From Gemmatimonadota bacterium (GTDB lineage: Bacteria; JBHIER01; G020348925): a DNA stretch of 64,000 bases. Both the position numbers and the translations under genes were made by a program. The stretch lies in contig CP070758.1 in assembly GCA_020348925.1 (NCBI GenBank), positions 2,572,614 to 2,636,613 of the forward strand, written 5' to 3'. This document shows positions 56,563 to 64,000 of this stretch, in pieces. The notes beneath the pieces are model-generated. The model saw only the letters and a list, made by a program, of their open reading frames with translations. It was not told the DNA's origin and searched no databases. The stretch's first letter is position 1, and every line of letters begins with the position of its first letter.

Positions 56563-59500
56563 ATGAAAAGGTGGTATCTGTTCTTATTCTGTGTGGTTTT
56601 TGGGGTTGCAAGTATTCAAAACCTTTATGCCCAGGAGGCTACGTTGAGGATTCTGGATGCTTCCGGAAATCCGGGGAGTGAACGGAATCCTGTCTTTGTG
56701 AATCTCTCCAACGGTACCAGCGCCAGTGTCGTCCAATTTGCTCTAAATTTCGACGGAACCGTTTTAACCGTCGTTGATGTCCAACCCACTGAGCGCACCG
56801 AGCATATGGGAACCTTCTCGTGGGAAGTGCTTGATTCGAATGCTTTTGTCGTGTTCATTCAAGATCTTTCGGGTGAGGTGATCGATCCTGGGGTAGGACC
56901 AGTTGCCACTTGTTTTGTTGATGTCGCGGAAGGCGGGCTCGGGAAAGACCTGCTTCTTCAACTCTCAGGTGCAAGCCTCTTTGATCCATTCTCGAATCCT
57001 GTTTCGGTGAGAACTGTCGATGGTATTTTCAGGGTTACTGTTCCCGATATATCTCTCTCTGCCCAGACGCACAATTACGGATTCGTCTTAATGGGACAAT
57101 CCCAGGAATGGGAAGTCACTGTGTACAACGATGGAACGGGTTTGCTTACAATTTCCGATGTTCATTCCGACAATTTTGAGTTCGTTGTAACATCTCCGCC
57201 CTTCCCTCAGGAAATAGCTCCCCTCGATAGTTTAGATATTCTTATTGTTTTTTCACCTTCCCTGGAGGGACCACGATCGGCTTCAATATCATTATTTTCA
57301 AATGATCCCGATGAAGGTCTGCTATTTCTCTCCTTAACTGGCGGTGGAACTTCGGTCGATATCGATCTTTCTGATTTGGAGCATGATTTTCAGGCTGTAA
57401 GAATAGGGACCACTTCCGACTGGTCCTTCACAATATTCAATTTGGGGATTGAACATATTACGGTATTCAATATCGTTTCAACCCACTCTGATTTTGAAAT
57501 TACGCATCCCTCATTTCCTCAGAACGTATCACCGGCTGGGAGTTTAGAGGTGATCCTGCAATTCGCACCAACATCGATGGGGAAATTAGAAGGTATGCTC
57601 ACATTAACATGTGACGATCCAGATGAGGGAACAATTCTCTTAAATGTTGAGGGCATTGGACTTGCCCCAATTATTCAACCGTCTGTTACGAATTATGATT
57701 TTGGGGATGTCGAGGTTGGTGCTTCGGAAGGGTGGTTACTTACGATTTCGAATGATGGAACAGCTGATCTGACGATTGAAGCCCTCACTTCAAATAACAC
57801 TGAATTTTCTGTTGCGTTTCCTGCATTCCCTCAAACTATTCCGCTGGGAGGAAATATTGAAGTTGTCGTTTCATTTGCCCCATCAGACATAGGTGAGAGA
57901 ACCGGAATCTTAACCATCACAAGTGATGATCCCTTCGATCCAACATTGAATTTAACCCTGAGTGGTGAAGGTGTTCCTTCAGCCATACTCACCATGGGAA
58001 ACGGTTCGGGAGCTCCAGGGAGTGTGAGTATTCAAGTTCCTCTTTTGCTTACCAATCGGAGAGGGGTCGCTGCGTTGCGATGTATCCTCAGTTACGATGC
58101 ATCAAAACTGGATGTTTCCAGCGTTTCGCCGACGAATCGAACCGCTCACATGGGAATTTTCAATTGGACCGAACCTCTAGCCGGGAAGATTGTTCTTCTG
58201 ATCGAAGATCTGACAGATCGCGTGGTTTCCCCGAGTACGGGTGCTGTCGCCAATTTCTTTTTTGATGTTGACATTTCGGCTTTGCCTGCGGAAGAGCCGT
58301 TAATGCTTTCAAATGTGGCTTTGTATGATATCGATGAAGGAGACATTTTCACTGTCTCTGACGAACCCGGTTCTTTCACAATTATAGCTCCGGATATAGC
58401 GTTATCTGATACAGATTATGCGTTTGGGTCTGTGCTATTGGACGCTACAGCTTCATGGACATTGACCATATTCAACGAAGGGACTATCGATCTTACTGTC
58501 ACGGGAGTGACGACAACGAACACCGATTTCATGGTCGTTGCACCCTCTTTTCCCCAGACAGTCGAAGCTGGAGGAGATTTGGAGGTGGCCATCCGATTTA
58601 CTCCCACTTCCCTTGGTCCTATTACGGGGGCCATTACGGTTGTAAGCAACGATAGTGATGAAGGTTTATTATCCGTAACTCTGTCGGGAACTGGGGTAAC
58701 TCCTAATATTATACTGTCAGCGTACAGTCATCATTATAGTGAAGTCATATTGGGTACGTCCTCGTCATGGACCATGAAAGTATTCAATACAGGAACAGCC
58801 GATCTTTCTATCACTCATGTTACTACTGATCAGGCTGACTTTCATGTAGCAAGTCCAATTTTTCCTCAAAGTGTGAAGCCGGCTGACAGTCTCACGGTCT
58901 CAGTAAACTTTACGCCTTCCGTTTTAGGAAATATATCGGGAACACTTACTGTATTCAATAATGATCCAGAGGATGGAGAATTGTCTGTCGTTTTGATTGG
59001 CGTGGGCACTGCACCGGATATTAATGTTTCTGAAACAAGTCATGATTTTGGTGAAATCGTGGTGGGAGGGATGAGTAGTTGGATGTTACGAATATCAAAT
59101 ATCGGGTCAGCCGATTTAACCCTTCAAGACATCTCTTCAAATCGCGCTGACTTTAGTATTGTGGCTCTTTCCTTTCCCCAGATAGTACCACCGGGTGGAT
59201 ACCTTGATGTTATGATTTCATTTTCTCCCACTATTGAGGGTTTCATTTCAGGTGAGTTAGTCATCACATCCAATGATGTTGATGAGGGTTCTTTCTTTAT
59301 CCCAATGCAAGGGCGGGGAATTGCACCTGATATACACCTTTCGGCAACGAGTCAAAATTTTGGATCAGTGCTACTGAATAAGAGTCGGTCATGGACGTTC
59401 TCCATTCATAATCTTGGAGTCGTGCTTTTAAGAGTAAACGAAGTGATTTCAGGCACCTCTGATTTTCATGTAATCTCTCCCACGTTTCCACAAAATATTT

Positions 59501-61680
59501 TACCGGGTGATACTATTGAGGTAAATCTTATTTTTCAACCGGTTATGCTTGGTGAATTGATAGATACGATCCGGATAGTGAGCAATGATCCAGATGAGAA
59601 CATCTTAAACCTTCAGGTTCGAGGCACAGGTGTGGCTCCTCATATTGAACTCTCAGCAGAGGCCTATGATTTCGGTAATGTCGTGGTTGGGCGAACTGCA
59701 AGTTGGACATTGACAGTGAGGAACAGTGGGAGCTATGATCTTCATCTCAACCGCATTTATCTTGCGGATAGTACGAACTTTCAAATACATGAAGTTTTAC
59801 TCCCGATAACGATCACTCCTTCTGCAAGCTCAAATTTCACCCTCAATTTTAAACCCCTGAATCCAGGAATAAAGACGGACGAAATCACAATTGAGAGTAA
59901 TGATCTCGACAATCCAGTGGTTACATTTTCTCTTACAGGTCGGGGATCTGCTCCTCCTGCGTTGACTGTTCTCGATAGGAGAGGCGCACTTGGGAGTTCA
60001 GATCGGTTGGTTCCACTTGAATTGTCCAATGAAATGGCGATTTCGAAGATTGTTTTTACTCTTCAGTATGATTCCGGGCGTTTGATCACGTCTGAAATTC
60101 AACCTACAGTGAGAACCGATCATATGGGTACATTTACGTGGCGTGAACAGAGTCCGGGTATTATTGGAGTAACCATTGATGATGAAAACAAAATTGTAGA
60201 ACCAGGATCAGGATGGGTTGTTGAATTCCTTTTTGACGTGAGAAGTGATGCCACATTGGGAGAAATTCCAATGACTTTGACCAATGTCACACTTTATGAT
60301 ACTAACGGAGTAATTCTCCCCAAAAATCTCTTTCACGGTACTTTTGAAATAGTTGAAACGCTCGAGCAAGTGACTATTGCTATTCCCCATAGGAGTAAAC
60401 CTGCCGGTGACACCTTTCAAATTCCAGTAAAACTGTTGCAGGACATCACAGGATTAAATGTTTTGGCCATGGAATTTGTCATTGTTTTTAATCCAGAACT
60501 TTTGACGGCTATTTCGGTTTCAGACGAGGGCACTTTAGCGGATGCTTGGCGTGGAACGCCAAATGCTGAATATTTAGCATTTACAGCCATAGAAGAGGAT
60601 CGAATTATTGGAGTCATTGCGGCAAACTTTTCACTGTGGGGAGAAGGTACTTTTTTAAATATTACTTTCGAAGTTTCTGAGGATGCTCAGGCTGGTGAGA
60701 AGAGTCCACTTCATTTCTTAAATTCTAAGGTAAATGAAGGTGATCCTCCGGCAGAATTTATTGATGGGTGGTTTTCTGTCGAATCTGTACCGGACATTGA
60801 TTTCTCGTTTCGAGAGCACGACTTTGGATCGGTGGAAATCGGTGAATCTCAAGATTGGCAATTGACCATCTACAACGTTGGAACCGAGGATCTCGTTATT
60901 AGTGATATTGTTGTTACGATTTCCGACTTTACTCTGAGCGATATAACTGTGCCGCAAACGTTATCTCCAGATAGCCATCTTAATACCACGGTAGTTTTCA
61001 GTCCTCAAAGTCAAGGCCAAATAACAGGTGAGCTAAGAATTACAAGTAATGATACTGATGAACCCACAGCGTCTCTTTCGCTGCTGGGTGTGGGCACGCC
61101 TGGAGTCGATGTGCAATTAGCATACTTCTCTGGATACTGGACCGGGAGGGATGTTCTTCTGAAGTGGACATTCGCATCGTATGATGATGTGTTAGGTTTT
61201 CATGTTTATCGAAAAGGAGAAAATGAAATTGAATATTCTCGTCTAACGGCAGAACCGTTGATGTATGATGGGAAATCTCTTTTCCGTGATATGGAAGTCC
61301 CGGGTTCGGGATTGTATTCCTATCGACTCGCAGCAGTTGACAATGAGGGTTTGGAAGAGTTATTGGGAACTGTTGCAGTGAAGGTGGGTGAAATAGGTAA
61401 CTTATCATATTTTCTATCTCAAAATTTTCCTAACCCATTTAATCCTAAAACACGGATCGAATATACTCTCGAGAAAGCGGATCAGATTTCTCTTTCCATA
61501 TACAATGTAATGGGTCAAAAAGTACGCAACTTGGTCTCTGCACGTCAAGGAGCGGGGCGATACACAGTTTTTTGGGATGGGACGAATGATAGTGGAGAAG
61601 CTGTTCCAAGCGGAGTTTATTTTTACATATTGGAAACTATGCATTTCCATGAAACGAGGTCGATGCTCCTCTTGCGTTAA
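56563..61680 (+). CDS. Large scaffoldin-like protein: four cohesin-like domains, nine Ig-like spacers, FlgD-like sorting domain
   Basis: 1705 aa. Signal peptide (about 1-24). Order: cohesin 1 (about 25-160), three Ig/ASH-like domains (about 160-475), cohesin 2 (about 475-605), five Ig/ASH-like domains of 104 residues each (about 609-1130), cohesin 3 (about 1131-1265), cohesin 4 (about 1268-1405), a ninth Ig-like domain (about 1408-1512), a fibronectin-like domain (about 1515-1610) and the sorting domain (about 1612-1705; FPNPFNPKT). The Ig repeats share HDFGxVxxGxSxSW, FPQxxxPG and SNDPDEG. Cohesins 1-3 share T.RT.HMG.F.W; cohesin 4 is of another subtype. There are no catalytic motifs. By domain order this is a non-catalytic organiser able to hold four dockerin enzymes. 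A/T-richer than the peptidase genes. Confidence 0.87.
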   Translation: MKRWYLFLFCVVFGVASIQNLYAQEATLRILDASGNPGSERNPVFVNLSNGTSASVVQFALNFDGTVLTVVDVQPTERTEHMGTFSWEVLDSNAFVVFIQDLSGEVIDPGVGPVATCFVDVAEGGLGKDLLLQLSGASLFDPFSNPVSVRTVDGIFRVTVPDISLSAQTHNYGFVLMGQSQEWEVTVYNDGTGLLTISDVHSDNFEFVVTSPPFPQEIAPLDSLDILIVFSPSLEGPRSASISLFSNDPDEGLLFLSLTGGGTSVDIDLSDLEHDFQAVRIGTTSDWSFTIFNLGIEHITVFNIVSTHSDFEITHPSFPQNVSPAGSLEVILQFAPTSMGKLEGMLTLTCDDPDEGTILLNVEGIGLAPIIQPSVTNYDFGDVEVGASEGWLLTISNDGTADLTIEALTSNNTEFSVAFPAFPQTIPLGGNIEVVVSFAPSDIGERTGILTITSDDPFDPTLNLTLSGEGVPSAILTMGNGSGAPGSVSIQVPLLLTNRRGVAALRCILSYDASKLDVSSVSPTNRTAHMGIFNWTEPLAGKIVLLIEDLTDRVVSPSTGAVANFFFDVDISALPAEEPLMLSNVALYDIDEGDIFTVSDEPGSFTIIAPDIALSDTDYAFGSVLLDATASWTLTIFNEGTIDLTVTGVTTTNTDFMVVAPSFPQTVEAGGDLEVAIRFTPTSLGPITGAITVVSNDSDEGLLSVTLSGTGVTPNIILSAYSHHYSEVILGTSSSWTMKVFNTGTADLSITHVTTDQADFHVASPIFPQSVKPADSLTVSVNFTPSVLGNISGTLTVFNNDPEDGELSVVLIGVGTAPDINVSETSHDFGEIVVGGMSSWMLRISNIGSADLTLQDISSNRADFSIVALSFPQIVPPGGYLDVMISFSPTIEGFISGELVITSNDVDEGSFFIPMQGRGIAPDIHLSATSQNFGSVLLNKSRSWTFSIHNLGVVLLRVNEVISGTSDFHVISPTFPQNILPGDTIEVNLIFQPVMLGELIDTIRIVSNDPDENILNLQVRGTGVAPHIELSAEAYDFGNVVVGRTASWTLTVRNSGSYDLHLNRIYLADSTNFQIHEVLLPITITPSASSNFTLNFKPLNPGIKTDEITIESNDLDNPVVTFSLTGRGSAPPALTVLDRRGALGSSDRLVPLELSNEMAISKIVFTLQYDSGRLITSEIQPTVRTDHMGTFTWREQSPGIIGVTIDDENKIVEPGSGWVVEFLFDVRSDATLGEIPMTLTNVTLYDTNGVILPKNLFHGTFEIVETLEQVTIAIPHRSKPAGDTFQIPVKLLQDITGLNVLAMEFVIVFNPELLTAISVSDEGTLADAWRGTPNAEYLAFTAIEEDRIIGVIAANFSLWGEGTFLNITFEVSEDAQAGEKSPLHFLNSKVNEGDPPAEFIDGWFSVESVPDIDFSFREHDFGSVEIGESQDWQLTIYNVGTEDLVISDIVVTISDFTLSDITVPQTLSPDSHLNTTVVFSPQSQGQITGELRITSNDTDEPTASLSLLGVGTPGVDVQLAYFSGYWTGRDVLLKWTFASYDDVLGFHVYRKGENEIEYSRLTAEPLMYDGKSLFRDMEVPGSGLYSYRLAAVDNEGLEELLGTVAVKVGEIGNLSYFLSQNFPNPFNPKTRIEYTLEKADQISLSIYNVMGQKVRNLVSARQGAGRYTVFWDGTNDSGEAVPSGVYFYILETMHFHETRSMLLLR

Positions 61681-61713
61681 TTTACTTTGAATAGACTAAA
61701 AAGGAGGTATCTT

Positions 61714-63153
61714 TTGCGGGACTGGAAGATCAAAATGTTCATGACGCGGCGTTTCTGGAGCATTTGCATGCTCATCATGTGCTCAATGTGTTGTGGATGG
61801 GGGTGGCAGGATTCGAATGCTGATACAAGCGAATCAGTCGTTGATACTGGAAAAGTCCGTATCCCTAATGTTTGGGCTATGCCGGGGGATACAATTGAGT
61901 TGCCTATTATTATTTTGTATGATGTTACCGGATTAGATATTTTTTCGATCACGGGAGATTTAACATTTGATCCATCTCTTATCTCCTTAACAGGAGACAC
62001 CGTAATTACAGAAGGCACGCCGAGTGACAATGAAGTTTGGGCTTGGTTTTTCATATCAGCCATGGTTGATACCAACACATTCCGCATGGTTTGGGCTGCC
62101 GTAGAATCTCTGGAGGGAAGTGGACCTCTTGTTTATGTGCAATTTCGCGTGTCACCAATGGCACAACTTGGTGAGGTCAGTCCTCTTTGGTTAGAATCTT
62201 GGAATTTTAATGAAGGAGATCCGGCAATTGAGGTTTTTGATGGGGTCTTTTCTGTTGGGCAACCTCCACGCATCGAGCTCTCAGAGACGATTCATGAATA
62301 TGGAACCGTCGATATTGGTCAGAGTGCGGAGTGGATACTGCGCATTACGAATGTAGGAGATAATTTTCTTGATATATATACTATGGAAACCGATAGTGTA
62401 CAATTCGAAGTTCTTGAACCTTTTTTTCCTCAATCGATCAATGCTGGGAATACGATTGAAACAACCGTTACTTTTACACCAGACTCTAATGATTCTATTG
62501 AGGGTAATTTACGGCTAAGTTGTAATGATTTAGATAATCTAATCCTAAATATCCCCTTGGGGGGAATAGGGCGTGGGACACATGTGCAACTTTTATCTTT
62601 TACTGCTCAGTTTCATGATGATAAGATTTTCATAAACTGGATAACCTCTGAGGAAAGTTGTCATTTAGGATTTATTCTCTACCGTAGCTGTTTTCCTGAT
62701 AAAGATTTCAAACCAATCAATACTGAATTGATTGCTGGGGGTCCTTCGTATGTTTTTCTGGATGATTCTCCAAAGGGGGAAGGTATTCATTACTATAAAC
62801 TTAGTTCTGTGGATGTGAACGGATATGAGGAAACCGTTGGTTTTACTTCAGTAAAAGTGTTTTCTATGACACCTACAACTCATTCACTTCTTCAGAACTA
62901 CCCAAATCCATTTAATCCTATTACTTACATTACGTTTGAAGCACCAAAAGAGGAGTATGTGACCTTAAGTGTTTACAATTGTTTAGGGCAAGAGATTCGG
63001 AAGCTTTTTGAAGGTCATGCGGATTTGAATCATAATACTGTATCCTGGGATGGTTTGGATAGTAAAGGAAATATTCTTCCGAGTGGAATCTACTTTTGTA
63101 GGCTTCAGTCTTCCATGGGCATTAGATCAATGCGAATGATGCTTTTACGATAG
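61714..63153 (+). CDS. Secreted single-cohesin protein (second cohesin subtype) with sorting domain
   Basis: 479 aa from the TTG at 61714, chosen because AAGGAGG lies 6 bp upstream; an ATG (61735) follows in frame. A Cys-rich hydrophobic export signal (to about residue 30) is followed by a cohesin-like domain (about 47-188), one Ig/ASH-like domain (about 189-290; HEYGTVDIGQSAEW), a fibronectin-like domain (about 291-385) and the sorting domain (NYPNPFNPI, about 390-479). The cohesin resembles cohesin 4 of the scaffoldin (NEGDP followed by DGVFSV) and not cohesins 1-3. It repeats the last four domains of the scaffoldin in the same order, so it is likely a partial duplicate of that end. Confidence 0.83.
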   Translation: MRDWKIKMFMTRRFWSICMLIMCSMCCGWGWQDSNADTSESVVDTGKVRIPNVWAMPGDTIELPIIILYDVTGLDIFSITGDLTFDPSLISLTGDTVITEGTPSDNEVWAWFFISAMVDTNTFRMVWAAVESLEGSGPLVYVQFRVSPMAQLGEVSPLWLESWNFNEGDPAIEVFDGVFSVGQPPRIELSETIHEYGTVDIGQSAEWILRITNVGDNFLDIYTMETDSVQFEVLEPFFPQSINAGNTIETTVTFTPDSNDSIEGNLRLSCNDLDNLILNIPLGGIGRGTHVQLLSFTAQFHDDKIFINWITSEESCHLGFILYRSCFPDKDFKPINTELIAGGPSYVFLDDSPKGEGIHYYKLSSVDVNGYEETVGFTSVKVFSMTPTTHSLLQNYPNPFNPITYITFEAPKEEYVTLSVYNCLGQEIRKLFEGHADLNHNTVSWDGLDSKGNILPSGIYFCRLQSSMGIRSMRMMLLR

Positions 63154-63178
63154 GACAATTGTCCAAAACTATGATAAA

Positions 63179-63856
63179 ATGTTGATGAATAGTGTTGAAC
63201 AAGAAAGGAAGAGTAAAGAGATAACAGCATTGATTTGTCAGCTTCAAGGTGTGCTCTCTGCTCATGTCTCCTTTAATGGACAGGAAGAACTGGAAGAGAT
63301 TCATGTTTTAGCGAATCGTGGTCGATCACCGAAGCAAATTGTTCGCGATATCGAATCGATTTTAGTTACACAACGAGGTCTGCGGGTTGATCACAAAAAA
63401 ATTAGTGTGGCCCAGATTGAAGGAGAGTCGACTGCTTTAAAAGATGGATCTCGAATTAAATTTGTAAGTGTAGGCGTTTCTGTCCCTGGCCTTGAAAGTA
63501 AAGTAGAGGTTGAACTTACCAAGGACAATGTTCCTTCCCTCGGAGTTGCCGAGGGACCAGGATCGGAATTGAATCAATTGCGCTTAGTAGTTGAGGCCAC
63601 CTTAAAAGCGATCAGGAACTTTTTAGATTCAGATCATACGTTTGTTTTCGAAAGTATTAAGTCTATAGGCGAAGAGAGAAATATTATCATTGTGACAATA
63701 ACGGCACTTACACCGAGAGATGAACGAAAACTTATTGGTTGTGCCTTTTCTGAAGGGGATCGTAATAAAACAGCTGTTTTTGCTACATTAGACGCGTTGA
63801 ACCGGTATTTGGAGAGATGGTTAAAAGCTTCGTGCAATTCGGGGCAAAATATATAA
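63179..63856 (+). CDS. Conserved protein of unknown function
   Basis: 225 aa, starting 25 bp after the last cohesin gene at 63179 or 63185, with no clear ribosome binding site. It has two halves. The first (about 10-80) has the pattern QLQGVLSAHVSFNGQEELEE and a VRDIESIL helix. The second (about 90-220) has repeated beta-alpha elements, including ATLKAIRNFL and ATLDALNRYLERWL, hinting at an internal duplication. There is no signal peptide or membrane segment, so it is cytoplasmic. I do not recognise the family and assign no function. Confidence 0.7.
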   Translation: MLMNSVEQERKSKEITALICQLQGVLSAHVSFNGQEELEEIHVLANRGRSPKQIVRDIESILVTQRGLRVDHKKISVAQIEGESTALKDGSRIKFVSVGVSVPGLESKVEVELTKDNVPSLGVAEGPGSELNQLRLVVEATLKAIRNFLDSDHTFVFESIKSIGEERNIIIVTITALTPRDERKLIGCAFSEGDRNKTAVFATLDALNRYLERWLKASCNSGQNI

Positions 63857-64000
63857 GGCCGACATCAAAAATGTGTTTACCAATGGTTATCACTAAAGTT
63901 TATTGAGCGGAGCGGTTATCAACCGAGCGAAGCGGTTTACAAGCCCGTCTTTTAAATGAATTTCGGGTAGTGTAGATTGCGAAAGGGGGTTGATACCGTG
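63857..64000. other. Window-end intergenic region with short GAGCG..GCGG repeats
   Basis: No gene is complete here. GAGCGGAGCGGTT and GAGCGAAGCGGTT form a short imperfect direct repeat at about 63905-63940. AAAGGGGG at about 63980 followed by a GTG at 63998 may be the ribosome binding site and start of the next gene. Confidence 0.4.

Noticed and set aside
1-64000. tRNA or rRNA genes
   Set aside because: No cloverleaf with a GTTC-type T-loop or any conserved rRNA stretch was noticed by eye; a covariance search could still find a missed tRNA.

Overview
The window looks like a chromosomal piece of an uncultured bacterium from the Fibrobacterota–Chlorobiota–Bacteroidota side of the tree (KSB1, Latescibacterota, Zixibacteria, Marinimicrobia or similar). 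The signs are secreted proteins ending in an Asn-Pro-Asn-Pro-Phe-Asn-Pro (FlgD-like, type IX-like) C-terminal domain, many GDVDGNG-type dockerins, and ordinary Shine-Dalgarno sites (AAGGAGG). The phylum cannot be fixed from sequence reading alone. No tRNA, rRNA, CRISPR array or transposase was seen.

Layout. (1) 1-1.2 kb: the tail of an unrecognised membrane protein. (2) 1.6-28 kb: a tandem array of eight intact M28 metallopeptidase genes and one deleted copy, all on the + strand. (3) 28-38.5 kb: an M1 aminopeptidase, an M14 carboxypeptidase and a gingipain-like C25 cysteine peptidase. All of these secreted enzymes share one C-terminal chassis: CARDB-like domains, a conserved amidotransferase-like domain, and a two-repeat type I dockerin. 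(4) 38.7-40.4 kb, minus strand: a secreted peptidylarginine-deiminase-like enzyme, also with a dockerin. (5) 40.8-46.7 kb: an operon of an SH3b protein, an M48 lipoprotein, an MscS channel with a cyclic-nucleotide-binding domain (frameshifted), a CHASE2 adenylate/guanylate cyclase and an MBL-fold hydrolase. (6) 46.9-53.4 kb, minus strand: an Rrf2 regulator, cysK, nifS, a frameshifted nicotinate phosphoribosyltransferase, nifU, mnmA and a membrane-anchored gluzincin interrupted by an in-frame TGA. (7) 54.2-63.2 kb: four secreted proteins carrying cohesin-like domains (1, 2, 4 and 1 copies), each ending in the FlgD-like sorting domain; the largest, 1705 aa, is a scaffoldin with nine Ig-like spacers. 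(8) A conserved protein of unknown function.

The parts fit one idea. The window encodes twelve intact dockerin-bearing protein-degrading or protein-modifying enzymes and four cohesin-bearing, surface-sorted proteins. This is a cellulosome-like plan in which the cargo is peptidases rather than glycosidases. The enzymes carry dockerins and no sorting domain; the cohesin proteins carry the sorting domain and no dockerin. Docking itself is inferred from domain families and has not been shown.

Three single-site lesions lie within about 7 kb (about 43.28, 47.18 and 50.19 kb). They could be real decay or assembly errors and should be checked against reads.
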